Assembly: GCF_016862675.1 (NCBI RefSeq)
Contig: NZ_BONK01000011.1
Coordinates: 124,001-188,000 of the forward strand
DNA length: 64,000 bases
Direction of reading: 5' to 3'
Source of the DNA: Cellulomonas chitinilytica
GTDB lineage: Bacteria; Actinomycetota; Actinomycetes; Actinomycetales; Cellulomonadaceae
The notes below the pieces were generated by a model. The model ran no database searches and was not told the origin of the DNA. It was given only the letters and a program-made list of their open reading frames with translations. Each line of letters opens with the position of its first letter. The stretch's first letter is position 1. The translations under genes were made by a program, and so were the position numbers. Positions 51,067-59,746 of the stretch are shown piece by piece.

Positions 51067-52356
51067 TCACACCGTCGTGATCCTGGTCGTGCGGTCTGTC
51101 GAGGTCGGGGTGCAGTCCCAGGTGGCCGTGATGTTGTGCTGCAGGGCGCCGGTGCCGCCGGGCAGCCCCGCGTCGCCGGCCACGACCGGCAGCGCCCACG
51201 CGGGTGCGGCGTTGCGCACGGCGAAGCTGGACGGTAGCGACGGGATCGCGTGGTAGTCGGCGGTTCCGAGGATAGACAGCGAGCCCTTCGTGCCGTCACC
51301 CAGCCCGGGGTTGGCGTACGTGTCGGCGCTGTGCGGAGAGGTCGTGGTGCCGACGAAGACGGCGCCGTTGCGGACCTGCCAGGCCTCCGAGAAGTCCGTC
51401 CACGCGGGGTCGATCCCCAGGCGGGCCGGGGCGTCGACCGCGGCGTTCGCCGCGTCCTTGACGTCGAAGACCCATCGCACGTGCTGGACGACGAAGCCGT
51501 TGGCCCCGGCGCCGTTGTTGATCGACCACCGGCTGCCCCAGGAGAAGCTCCCGAACGGGTGAGCGGTGGGACCGCTGACGGTCGTCTTGGCCAGTGTCGG
51601 GACCGTCGCCGACGCGCGGCCGCAGCGCTGGACGGACAGGCCGCCGCGCGCCCTGTCGACGGCTTGCGCGACCATGCCGCGCACGCCACGCGGCGCGGGA
51701 GCGGACGGGCGCGGCGTCGGCGGCCCGTGCACGGGCCGGGCGCCGGCGTGCGCCGCCTCCTGGGCAACCAAGGAGCTCGACAGCCCGGGGTTGGTCCCTA
51801 CCGGTTCGGGCGCGACGCCGGGCTGCTCGGGCGCCTCGGGGCGGGCGCCGGCTTCCGTCCCGTCCCTGACTGCGGCCTCCGGGTCGAGCCCGGTGTCCAC
51901 CTCGCCTCCGATCACGGCGTCCGGGCCGAGCGCGCCCACTGCCTCGCCCGACGCCGGGGTGCTCGCAGGGAACAGCCCGGCGACGGCGGCGTTGCCCGCC
52001 GTCCGTTGCAGCCGCAGGAGACGACCCGCGGTGAGCTCCGCGGAACGGCGTTCGTGCTGCGGGGCTGCCGAGAGCCCGGGCGCGGGCTGCCGGTCCCCGG
52101 TCGGGGACTCGGGGCCCGCGACGGTCGGTCGACGCGCGTCCAGGCCTTCGACGTCGCGCGCGACGTGCTCGCTCACCGATTCAGGGTGCACCCCTGCGCC
52201 CTGGGGCTCTGCTGCGGACCCGGGCAGCGGCGAGGGAAGCGCCGGTGCCCGATGGTGCACGGCCGCCGACCTCCGCGAGACGCAGGGCCCGGGCGCCGTC
52301 GCCGCCCTGCGCGCTCGTCGTCGCGCGGGCTCGTTCCGCCACGCCAGGCTACGCAC
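51067..52356 (-). CDS. LQRTAGNAAV-motif protein, possible contractile-injection-system cargo
   Basis: Up to 429 residues; the GTG at 52356 is uncertain. The N-terminal part is Arg/Pro/Ala-rich and disordered. RLLRLQRTAGNAAVAGLF (about 113-129) is the short motif repeated in proteins encoded by extracellular contractile injection system (eCIS) loci and DUF4157-linked toxins. A second such marker, LSVQRCGR, is at about 240-247. From about 250 to the end is a compact beta-rich domain (WSINNGAGANGFVVQHVRWVFDV, WQVRNGAVFVGTTT and CTPTSTDRTT) that I do not recognise and which would be the effector domain. No sheath, tube or baseplate genes are in the window. Confidence 0.6.
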   Translation of the reverse strand: MRSLAWRNEPARRRARRAATAPGPCVSRRSAAVHHRAPALPSPLPGSAAEPQGAGVHPESVSEHVARDVEGLDARRPTVAGPESPTGDRQPAPGLSAAPQHERRSAELTAGRLLRLQRTAGNAAVAGLFPASTPASGEAVGALGPDAVIGGEVDTGLDPEAAVRDGTEAGARPEAPEQPGVAPEPVGTNPGLSSSLVAQEAAHAGARPVHGPPTPRPSAPAPRGVRGMVAQAVDRARGGLSVQRCGRASATVPTLAKTTVSGPTAHPFGSFSWGSRWSINNGAGANGFVVQHVRWVFDVKDAANAAVDAPARLGIDPAWTDFSEAWQVRNGAVFVGTTTSPHSADTYANPGLGDGTKGSLSILGTADYHAIPSLPSSFAVRNAAPAWALPVVAGDAGLPGGTGALQHNITATWDCTPTSTDRTTRITTV

Positions 52357-52439
52357 ACCTCACCACTCTGACCAGGGGAGACGCGGTCGACCAGAGGTGG
52401 CCGTCCGTCGAGACGGACGGCGACCTCCGGCCGTGCGAC

Positions 52440-53438
52440 CTAGATCCAGAAGTCGCTGAGCGCTCCCGCCAGGGCTCGGCCCTGGTCGTGGCCGGCGCGT
52501 GCCGCGGGTGGTCGCGTCGTCGGGTCCATCATGTTGTCGCCGAACGCGGCGAGCGAGCGGGCGTCCGGCAGGATCGTCTCGACCGTGCTGCCGCTCGCGC
52601 GCAGCTCGTCGACCTGCACGGCGAGCTGCTGGCCCCACTCCAGGGGTGTCAGGGTCCGGCCGCCCAGCGGGGACAGGACCAGCACCCGCTCGTACCCGGC
52701 GGCCAGGTCGGCGTTCTCGTTGCGTCGGTAGCCGCCGTCGAGATAGCGGTGGTCGCCGATCCGGTAGGGCCCGGACCCGAGGCCGTTGGACGTGCTGGCG
52801 GCGACGGCGTCGACGAGCTCGACGCCGCTGTGACGGTCGAAGACGACAGGGTCGGCCGTGTCGGCGTCGATCGCCGTGAGGAGCACCGCGCGTTCGGGCC
52901 AGTGCAGGCGGGGGAGCCTGGGGGTGACGACGGCGCGCCACCGCGCCGTCCCCGAGCCGTCGGACGCGGCCTCCAGCTCGCGCGTCGCCGCACAGATCCG
53001 GCGACGGTAGTCGGCCGGGCTCCGGGAGGCGTCGATGAGTCCGAGCAGCGTCTCGACGGGGTTCGCCGCGGGCCGGGCCGGCACACGTCCGGGCTCGGGT
53101 CCGACCGGTGCGGGGCGTCGCGGGGGTACGCCCTGGACGGTCTGCGCGAACAGCTCGGCGGGGGTGGCGGAAGTGATCTGTGCGGCGGCCGTCGCTCCGG
53201 CCGAGGTGCCGATGACGAGGTCGGCGTCCGTGACGTCGAGGCCCGCGTCGACCAGGCCGGCGACGACGCCGATCAGCCAGGCGTTGCCTGCTGATCCGCC
53301 GCCGCCGAGGACGAGGGCGCGCCGGCCCGCGGGGATGCGCCCGGTGGCGTCGACCAGCGGCCGGTCGGTGTCTGGCGTCGGGGCGTCGGGTGACGTCGTC
53401 GACGTGGGACGAGGGTCCGGGTGGGGTGTGGTGCTCAT
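52440..53438 (-). CDS. Patatin-like phospholipase
   Basis: 332 residues from ATG 53438. The oxyanion motif GGGGSAG is at 45-51, the nucleophile Ser79 is in GTSAG (77-81), and the catalytic Asp234 is in the DGG motif (234-236, YLDGGYRRN). The catalytic dyad is complete. The first 35 residues are a Pro/Thr/Ser-rich tail. Bacterial patatins are acyl hydrolases and may act on membrane lipids, in some cases as secreted effectors. It is the first large gene of the minus-strand cluster. Confidence 0.88.
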   Translation of the reverse strand: MSTTPHPDPRPTSTTSPDAPTPDTDRPLVDATGRIPAGRRALVLGGGGSAGNAWLIGVVAGLVDAGLDVTDADLVIGTSAGATAAAQITSATPAELFAQTVQGVPPRRPAPVGPEPGRVPARPAANPVETLLGLIDASRSPADYRRRICAATRELEAASDGSGTARWRAVVTPRLPRLHWPERAVLLTAIDADTADPVVFDRHSGVELVDAVAASTSNGLGSGPYRIGDHRYLDGGYRRNENADLAAGYERVLVLSPLGGRTLTPLEWGQQLAVQVDELRASGSTVETILPDARSLAAFGDNMMDPTTRPPAARAGHDQGRALAGALSDFWI

Positions 53439-53487
53439 GGGAGTCGCCTTTCGCGAGGTGCCTGGCGGCGCTCCCGGGGCGACTACG

Positions 53488-53541
53488 TCAGTCGCTGATC
53501 GTGCACTGCGAGGGAGCACCCATCATGGTTGCTGCGGTCAT
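53488..53541 (-). CDS. 17-codon ORF with a near-consensus ribosome binding site
   Basis: ATG 53541 is preceded by AGGAGGTGA (53547-53555), the best ribosome site in the window. The ORF encodes MTAATMMGAPSQCTISD and stops at 53488-53490. It lies 49 bp before the patatin gene on the same strand. It could be a leader peptide or a very small peptide with its own role. At 17 residues the coding case rests on the ribosome site only. Confidence 0.4.
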   Translation of the reverse strand: MTAATMMGAPSQCTISD

Positions 53542-53715
53542 GGGTCTCACCTCCTGCGGGTCGGTCACGATCGCCCGAACAATGGCACGCCGACGGCGAC
53601 GCACGCAAACGACTTTCCCGCACCGGGCCCGTCGGCCGTTAGGGTCGCGGAGGCAGGATCGACATCGTTATCGATGCCGCCGGAGCTCCTGTCGACGTCC
53701 CCGAAGGAGATGACG

Positions 53716-54612
53716 ATGTCGCCCGACCAGCTCACGTTCGACAACCCCGTCGAGCGCCACTCGCACATCAAGCCGCACGCCTCCTGGCAGCCGGTGCCGG
53801 GCCTCGACGCGGAGCTCGACCCGAAGGCCGACCACGGCGAGACGAGCTACCGCGGCACCGGGCGCCTGCCCGGTCGCAAGGCCCTGATCACGGGCGGCGA
53901 CTCGGGCATCGGCGCGGCGGTGGCCATCGCGTTCGCACGCGAGGGGGCCGACGTCGCGCTCAGCTACCTGCCGGAGGAACAGGTCGACGCCGAGGCCATC
54001 GCGGAGCACGTCCGCGCGGCGGGCCGCACGGCGGTGCTGCTGCCGGGCGACATCCGGGACCGTGAGTTCTGCCGCACCCTCGTCGCCGACGCCGTCGAGG
54101 GCCTCGGCGGGCTCGACATCCTGGTCAACAACGCGGCGCACCAGGTGTACCACCAGACGTTCGACGAGCTCGACGAGGACGACCTGCACCGCACGATCCA
54201 GACGAACCTGTACGCGATGTTCTGGATCACGCGCGACGCCCTGCCGCACCTGGGTCCCGGCTCGACGATCATCAACAGCACGTCGGTGCAGGGGTACAAC
54301 CCGTCGCCGATGATCATCAACTACGCGTCGACGAAGTTCGGCATCATCGGCTTCACCAAGGCGCTCGCCGCCGACCTGGCGCCTCGCGGGGTCCGTGTCA
54401 ACGCCGTGGCGCCTGGGCCCGTATGGACGCCGCTGCAGGTGTCCGACGGGCAGCCCGCGGAGAAGCTGAACGGGTTCGGGGAGTCGTCGTGGCTCGGCCG
54501 GACGAGCCAGCCGGTCGAGCAGGCGCCGGCGTACGTGTTCCTCGCCTCGCCCGAGTCCAGCTTCGTGGTGGGGGAGGTTATCAACGTCAACGGCGGGGCG
54601 AACGTGCCCTGA
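53716..54612 (+). CDS. SDR family oxidoreductase, general-stress (YhdF/YghA) type
   Basis: 298 residues. The first 50 residues are the polar tail typical of this subfamily (QPVPGLDAELDPKADHGETSYRGTGRL). The Rossmann motif TGGDSGIG is at 59-66, NNAA at 138-141 and the active site is Ser188-190 with Tyr203 and Lys207 (YASTK). The C-terminus is FVVGEVINVNGG. The ATG at 53716 has GAAGGAG 6 bases upstream. It would oxidise or reduce a hydroxyl or carbonyl with NAD(P)H; the substrate is not known. Confidence 0.9.
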   Translation: MSPDQLTFDNPVERHSHIKPHASWQPVPGLDAELDPKADHGETSYRGTGRLPGRKALITGGDSGIGAAVAIAFAREGADVALSYLPEEQVDAEAIAEHVRAAGRTAVLLPGDIRDREFCRTLVADAVEGLGGLDILVNNAAHQVYHQTFDELDEDDLHRTIQTNLYAMFWITRDALPHLGPGSTIINSTSVQGYNPSPMIINYASTKFGIIGFTKALAADLAPRGVRVNAVAPGPVWTPLQVSDGQPAEKLNGFGESSWLGRTSQPVEQAPAYVFLASPESSFVVGEVINVNGGANVP

Positions 54613-54680
54613 CGGGCGCGGACCCCGTCGTGGCGTCGCCTACCGTGGACCGCGTCCTGCGGACTGGTCGGAGGCGTGGC

Positions 54681-55418
54681 ATGCGGGTGCTGATCACGGG
54701 GGCGACGAGCGGGCTCGGGCTGGCGATGGCGTCCGCCCTGGCGTCGTCGGGTGCGACCGTCTCGGTGGGCGGCCGGTCGGTGGAGCGGGCGCAGCAGGTG
54801 GCGGCCGGGCTGCCGGGGGCCGTCGGTGTGGAGCTCGACGTGCGCGACGAGTCGTCCGTCGCCGCGGCGGTCGAGGACGTGTGGTCCCGGCTCGGCGGCG
54901 TCGACCTGCTCGTGAACAACGCGGGCCTGGGCATGCGTGCCGTCAACCCGGACTTCATGACGGACCCCCGCGGGTTCTGGGAGGTGCCGGTCGACGGGTT
55001 CCGCGCCGTGGTCGACACGAACCTCACGGGCTACTTCCTGGTGGCCCGGGAGGTCGTGCCGCGGATGCTCGCCGCCGGCGGTGGTCGCATCGTCAACGTG
55101 GCGGTGAGCGAGTCGACCATGGTCCGGGCGGGGTTCGTCCCGTACGGGCCGTCGCGGGCGGGGAGCGAGGCGCTCTCGCGCATCATGGCGGCCGACCTGC
55201 GGGGCACCTCCGTCACGGTCAACCTCCTGCTGCCGGGCGGCCCGACGGACACCGGGATGCTGCCCGCGCACGTCAGCCGGGGTGGCGGCCGGTTCCTCGA
55301 CGCGGAGGTCATGGGGCCGCCGATCGTCTGGCTGGCGTCCCCTGAGGCGGAGAGCGTCCACGACCAGCGCATCGTCGCCGTCGACTTCGAGCGGTGGCTC
55401 GCCGAGCGGCGTGGCTGA
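54681..55418 (+). CDS. SDR family oxidoreductase with YxxxR instead of YxxxK
   Basis: 245 residues. TGATSGLG (6-13) and NNAG (79-82) are intact. The catalytic segment reads YGPSR (155-159), so the usual Lys of YxxxK is Arg, and Ser is at 143 or 145. The C-terminus is unusual (GPPIVWLASPEAESVHDQRIVAVDF). With the Lys changed, activity may be lowered or altered. It follows the other SDR gene by 68 bp on the same strand. Confidence 0.85.
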   Translation: MRVLITGATSGLGLAMASALASSGATVSVGGRSVERAQQVAAGLPGAVGVELDVRDESSVAAAVEDVWSRLGGVDLLVNNAGLGMRAVNPDFMTDPRGFWEVPVDGFRAVVDTNLTGYFLVAREVVPRMLAAGGGRIVNVAVSESTMVRAGFVPYGPSRAGSEALSRIMAADLRGTSVTVNLLLPGGPTDTGMLPAHVSRGGGRFLDAEVMGPPIVWLASPEAESVHDQRIVAVDFERWLAERRG

Positions 55419-55480
55419 CCTCGACGAACCGGACTCTTGACGCGGATCGGGCGTCGGGCCGTAGGGTAAGGACATCCGCA

Positions 55481-55501
55481 TTAGGTAAGAGTCTTTACTA
55501 A
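55481..55501. promoter_or_regulatory. Dyad operator upstream of the chitinase gene
   Basis: TTAGGTAAGA-g-TCTTTACTAA is a 21-base inverted repeat with 8 of 10 matching positions per arm, 42 bp upstream of the chitinase ATG. It is A/T-rich in a GC-rich region. It looks like a LacI- or ROK-type repressor site for control by chitin or GlcNAc metabolites. Confidence 0.55.
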
Positions 55502-55542
55502 CTACCCCCGGTCAGAGCTGCCCGAGCGTCAGGGAGTGCCCC

Positions 55543-56973
55543 ATGCGTCGTTCCCGTCGGTTGTCCGTCTCCGCCGCTGTGGCCCTCGTGGCCGTCGCGG
55601 CCCTCGTCGCGCCGCTGCCCGCGCAGGCCTCGTCGAAGCCGCCCAGCGACGTCCCGAACAAGGTCGTGACGGCCTACTTCGCCGACTGGGACGTCTACGG
55701 CCGCGGCTACTTCGTGAAGGACATCCCGGCAGACCAGCTCAACGTCATCCAGTACGCCTTCGGCGTCCCGGGGTACGACGCGGCGACCGGCAAGGCGAGC
55801 TGCGACGTGCTCGACCCGTGGGCCGACTACCAGCAGGTCTACTGGACCGGGGACAACACCGTCGACGGCGTCGCGGACGACCCGTCCAACCCCGACCAGC
55901 ACCTGTTCGGCAACTTCAACCAGCTCCGCAAGCTCAAGGCCGCGAACCCCGGGCTGAAGGTCGAGATCTCGCTCGGCGGCTGGACGAAGTCCACGTGGTT
56001 CTCCACGCTCGCGTCGACCCCGCAGCTGCGGCAGGCGTTCGTCGCGTCCTGCATCGACACGTTCATCAAGGGCGACCTGCCCGGGGGCGGCTGGCCCGAG
56101 AACGCCGGGGGAGCAGGTGCCGCAGCCGGGCTGTTCGACGGCATCGACCTCGACTGGGAGTACCCCACGCAGGTCGCCGACGGGAACGTCAACCCCGGCC
56201 CGGCCGACCGGCACAACGCCACGCTCCTCGCCGCGGAGTTCCGCCGGCAGCTCGACGCGTTCGGCGCGACGACAGGCAAGCACTACCTGCTCACCGCGGC
56301 GCTCCCGGCGGCCACCAGCTCGACGAAGTACTACGAGCTCAAGGAGATCACCAAGTACTTCGACTGGGACAACGTCATGACCTACGACTTCAACGTGCCC
56401 AGCGGCCCGAAGGCGTCCCACAACACCCTGTTCACCCCCGACCCGCGCGACCCGAACATCCGCAACCTCACCTGGAACACGACCGGCACGGTCGCGTACT
56501 ACCTGGCTCAGGGGGTGCCCGCGAACAAGATCGTCGTCGGGGTGCCGTTCTACGCGCAGCAGTACCTGCGCACCGGTCCCTCGAACCACGGCCTGTACAC
56601 GGCGTTCGACAACACCGGGACGGACTCGAACTCGCTGACCGTCGACGTCACGCCGCAGCCCAGCTACCACGCGCTCGTCGACGAGGGCGGGTACGTGGAC
56701 GCGGCCGGAGTCACGGGCGGAGCCGGGTACACCGCGTACTGGAACCCGCTGGCGGGGGAGCCGTACCTGAACAACCCCGCGGCGTCGCACCCGAACCTGA
56801 CGACCGGGCCGGCGACCGTGCCGACGACGATCGTCTACTCCAGCCCCCGGTCCATCGGGGAGCGGGTCAAGCTCATCAAGGCGCTGCACCTGCGCGGGGC
56901 GATGGCCTGGGAGCTCAGCCAGGACTCGAACAGCGGGGCCCTGATCGGGGCGCTCGCGCCGGTGCTGCAGTAG
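55543..56973 (+). CDS. Secreted GH18 chitinase
   Basis: 476 residues. The signal peptide (SAAVALVAVAALVAPLPAQAS) ends near 30. The GH18 barrel shows VISLGGW-like VEISLGGWTKS (about 140-150), the catalytic DGIDLDWE (199-206, acid Glu206), the later MTYDFN and VGVPFYAQQYL motifs, and the final Trp in AMAWELSQDS. There is no carbohydrate-binding module and no cell-wall anchor, so it acts free outside the cell on chitin or chitooligosaccharides. Confidence 0.95.
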   Translation: MRRSRRLSVSAAVALVAVAALVAPLPAQASSKPPSDVPNKVVTAYFADWDVYGRGYFVKDIPADQLNVIQYAFGVPGYDAATGKASCDVLDPWADYQQVYWTGDNTVDGVADDPSNPDQHLFGNFNQLRKLKAANPGLKVEISLGGWTKSTWFSTLASTPQLRQAFVASCIDTFIKGDLPGGGWPENAGGAGAAAGLFDGIDLDWEYPTQVADGNVNPGPADRHNATLLAAEFRRQLDAFGATTGKHYLLTAALPAATSSTKYYELKEITKYFDWDNVMTYDFNVPSGPKASHNTLFTPDPRDPNIRNLTWNTTGTVAYYLAQGVPANKIVVGVPFYAQQYLRTGPSNHGLYTAFDNTGTDSNSLTVDVTPQPSYHALVDEGGYVDAAGVTGGAGYTAYWNPLAGEPYLNNPAASHPNLTTGPATVPTTIVYSSPRSIGERVKLIKALHLRGAMAWELSQDSNSGALIGALAPVLQ

Positions 56974-56991
56974 TCGCGGAACCCGCGCCGC

Positions 56992-57456
56992 TCACAGGTC
57001 CTCGGTCGCCACGTGCGTGACAGGCACGTGGAACCGGTGGGCCAGCCGGTCGGGCAGGTCGGTGTGCAGCCAGTGGGAGAACCGGGACGGGAGCGTCACG
57101 ACGATGATCTCGTCGTACGCCCCCTCGGCCATCGCGGCCTCCACCCCGTGCATCGGGTCCGGGTCGGACACGGCCCCGGTGGCGCTCGCCCCGGCGGCGG
57201 CGAGCTTCTTCAGCGCCGCGTCGAGCTTCGCCTGCGCGAGCTTCTGTGCCTCGGCGGGTGGGTGGGGCAGGTTGAGGGTGCCGCCCATGACGGGCATCGG
57301 GATGGCGACGGCGTTGGAGGCCAGGTCCTTGACCGGCGTGGCCGGCACGACCAGGCGGAACTCGGAGGGGTCCTCGGTGCCGGTTCGATCAGCGATGACG
57401 TGCATGAGCTGGTCGCTGTCGAGCGTCTGGTTCGCCACGATCAGGTAACGCCGCAT
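56992..57456 (-). CDS. Universal-stress-protein-like protein
   Basis: 154 residues. RRYLIVANQTLDSDQLMHVI and the C-terminal AYDEIIVVTLPSRFSHWLHTDLPDRLAHRFHVPVTHV give the alternating alpha/beta fold of USP-like proteins that are common in actinobacteria. The ATP-binding G-x2-G-x9-G(S/T) motif is not obvious. It is divergent from the ABM-domain gene, so the two may share a promoter region (57457-57549). Confidence 0.7.
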   Translation of the reverse strand: MRRYLIVANQTLDSDQLMHVIADRTGTEDPSEFRLVVPATPVKDLASNAVAIPMPVMGGTLNLPHPPAEAQKLAQAKLDAALKKLAAAGASATGAVSDPDPMHGVEAAMAEGAYDEIIVVTLPSRFSHWLHTDLPDRLAHRFHVPVTHVATEDL

Positions 57457-57549
57457 GATGACCTCCGGTCACAGCCCGTTCAGCGCACGCTACCGCGTCT
57501 CGGTCGATGTGGAGGGGTGGGCCTCGTCGACCGGGTGTAGGAACGGGGT

Positions 57550-57861
57550 ATGAGCGAACCGGACGAAGCTGACCGACCGCTTTTCCTCGTCGTGAGCATC
57601 AAGCCGCGCCTGGACCGCCTCGACGAGGCCGAGGCGCAGCTGCAGTCGATGCGTCACAACACGCTCAATGAGCCCGGGTGCGTGTTCATGCATCTGACGC
57701 AGCCCCAGGATGACCCCGACTCGTGGGTGATGCTGGAGATGTTCCGGTCGCGCGCCGCCTGGGACGACCACATGCTGCAGCCGTACAACACGGAGGGGAA
57801 CCGCATCCTCGAGGACCTTCTCCGCGAACCGTCCGACCTTCGTCTGCTCGACGAGAAATGA
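57550..57861 (+). CDS. ABM-domain monooxygenase-like protein
   Basis: 103 residues. LFLVVSIKPRLDRLDEAEAQLQSM, then LNEPGCVFMHLTQPQDDPDSWVMLEMFRSRAAWDDHM, has the strand-helix-strand order of the antibiotic biosynthesis monooxygenase (ABM/YgiN) fold. Such proteins oxidise quinol-like compounds or are dimeric stress proteins. It is followed by the FucP-like gene after 82 bp. Confidence 0.85.
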   Translation: MSEPDEADRPLFLVVSIKPRLDRLDEAEAQLQSMRHNTLNEPGCVFMHLTQPQDDPDSWVMLEMFRSRAAWDDHMLQPYNTEGNRILEDLLREPSDLRLLDEK

Positions 57862-57943
57862 CCTGATCGACCCGACGCGCGGCCGTCGAAAACTGCCGCA
57901 CGACGCACAGGTGCTCGCATCTGTGGGCGGGGGGTAGTGCCGC

Positions 57944-59290
57944 ATGGACCGACCGACTGTCATCAAGCCGGAGCCCGACGTCGAGAGTGCAGGGAAGAAG
58001 AAGAGCAGTCTCGTCTTCCCGGGCCTGACCGTCCCCTTCATCATGATCGTCGCGTGCTTCGCGGCCTGGGGGTCGGCGGCGAACCTCACGGATGTGCTCG
58101 TCGGCGTGTTCCGGCACATCTTCCTGATGTCGAACTTCCAGTCGGCGCTCGTGCAGTTCGCGTACTACGGCGCGTACTTCGCGCTGGCCATCCCGGCGGC
58201 CCTGATCAACAAGCGGTTCGGGTACAAGGTCGGTGTTCTCACCGGTCTCGGGCTGGCGACCGTCGGTGGGTTCCTGTTCATCCCCGCCGGCCGGCTGCTC
58301 GAGTACGGGTTCTTCCTGATCGCGCTGTTCGTGCTGGCAGCGGGGCTCTCCATCCTGGAGACGTCCGCCAACCCGTTCGTGATCTCGATGGGCCCCGAGC
58401 GGAGCGCGACGCAGCGGCTCAACCTCGCGCAGGCCTTCAACCCCGTCGGCGCGAACATCGGGGTGCTGCTCGGTGCCGTCCTGATCCTGCCGAACATCAC
58501 GCCGGAGGCCGAGAAGGCCGACATGACGGCGCAACAGCTGGAGCAGACGCAGGAGCAGGACCTGTCGCTCGTGCTCGGGCCGTACACCGGCATCGCGCTG
58601 GCGCTCCTGCTGATCTGGCTCCTCATCGCGTTCCGCAAGATCAACGTGCCCGACGAGCACGCCCACTTCGGCGTCGAGGAACGGTCCGGGGGAGCGTTCA
58701 GCCGGCTCTGGCACAACCGCCACTACCGCTTCGGTGTGCTCGCCCAGTTCCTCAACGTCGGCGCGCAGGTCTGTGCGTGGTCGTTCACCATCCAGTACGC
58801 CCAGGACGTCGTCGGTGTGCCCGCGTCGCAGGCCGGGTGGTACCTGCAGGCCAGCCTCATCCTGTTCCTGATCTCACGGTTCGTGATGACATACCTGCTG
58901 GGCATCATCCGGCCGACCAAGCTGCTGTTCGCCATGGGGCTGCTCGGCGTGGTGCTCGCACTCATCGCCGTGATCTCGCCGAACATGCTCGGCCTGATCT
59001 GCGTCGTCGCGATCTCCGTCTCCCTGTCGCTGATGTTCCCGACCATCTACGGCGTCGCCCTGCACGGGCTCGGGCCGGACACGAAGTTCGGCGCCGCCGG
59101 GCTCGTCATGGCGATCCTTGGCGGCGCGCTCCTGCCGCCGGTCCAGGGGCTGATCATGGACCGCGCGAGCACCAACTGGGGGTTCATCGTCCCGGCCGTC
59201 TGCCTCGCGTTCGTCGCCGGGTACGCGCTGTTCGACCTGCGGTCCGCCAGGCACGCCGGTCCGCTCGTCTTGGAGGGTGCCGCGCACTGA
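57944..59290 (+). CDS. FucP-like MFS sugar:H+ symporter
   Basis: 448 residues with twelve predicted spans. FVLMSNF-like FLMSNFQSALVQFAYYGAYFALAIPAA and LETSANPFVISMGPERSATQRLNLAQAFNPVGANIG are hallmarks of the L-fucose permease family. The second half carries SFTIQYAQDVVGVP and LMFPTIYGVALHGLG. A charged central loop is present (EKADMTAQQLEQTQEQD). Substrate is probably a hexose or deoxyhexose; no fucose pathway genes are adjacent, so this is not certain. Confidence 0.88.
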   Translation: MDRPTVIKPEPDVESAGKKKSSLVFPGLTVPFIMIVACFAAWGSAANLTDVLVGVFRHIFLMSNFQSALVQFAYYGAYFALAIPAALINKRFGYKVGVLTGLGLATVGGFLFIPAGRLLEYGFFLIALFVLAAGLSILETSANPFVISMGPERSATQRLNLAQAFNPVGANIGVLLGAVLILPNITPEAEKADMTAQQLEQTQEQDLSLVLGPYTGIALALLLIWLLIAFRKINVPDEHAHFGVEERSGGAFSRLWHNRHYRFGVLAQFLNVGAQVCAWSFTIQYAQDVVGVPASQAGWYLQASLILFLISRFVMTYLLGIIRPTKLLFAMGLLGVVLALIAVISPNMLGLICVVAISVSLSLMFPTIYGVALHGLGPDTKFGAAGLVMAILGGALLPPVQGLIMDRASTNWGFIVPAVCLAFVAGYALFDLRSARHAGPLVLEGAAH

Positions 59291-59362
59291 GTGCCGGTTC
59301 CGCCCAGCGCAACAGATTCGTGAGCGCTCCGTACCCGAGCTGATTCCGTTCGTTGTCGTGGT

Positions 59363-59746
59363 TCACAGTCGAATCTCGTCCGGCACCAGAGCCTGTGACG
59401 CCCACAGGACGCCGTCGTCGTCGAGCACCCAGAGCGAATCCTCGAGGTGGGTCGCGATGACCTGCACCCAATGCGTGAACATCTCCTCCCACCGGCACTC
59501 GACCCAGCACGACGATGCTGTCGAGAGGTCCGGCACGACGCCGGTTCCGCGGATGGCGCTCGGGATCTCGAGTTCGTCGCGCACGGTTCGCGGGTCGAGC
59601 CTTTCGAACACGGTGAAGTAGCGCTGCTGAGCGTCCACGAGCTGGACGACGCGACCTGACGCAGGCAAGGCACCCGCCTCGACCAGCACGCGCTCGACGT
59701 GTTCGAAGAGATCCTGCGACTGAGACACGATGAATGCCCCCTTCAT
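59363..59746 (-). CDS. Small protein of unknown function
   Basis: 127 residues from ATG 59746, with AAGGAG 5 bases upstream. A mixed alpha/beta small protein (AFIVSQSQDLFEHVERVLVEAG, CWVECRWEEMFTHWVQVIATHLEDSLWVLDDDG). It lies convergent with the FucP-like gene and alone. The GC content of this gene is lower than in its neighbours. I do not recognise a family. Confidence 0.6.
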   Translation of the reverse strand: MKGAFIVSQSQDLFEHVERVLVEAGALPASGRVVQLVDAQQRYFTVFERLDPRTVRDELEIPSAIRGTGVVPDLSTASSCWVECRWEEMFTHWVQVIATHLEDSLWVLDDDGVLWASQALVPDEIRL

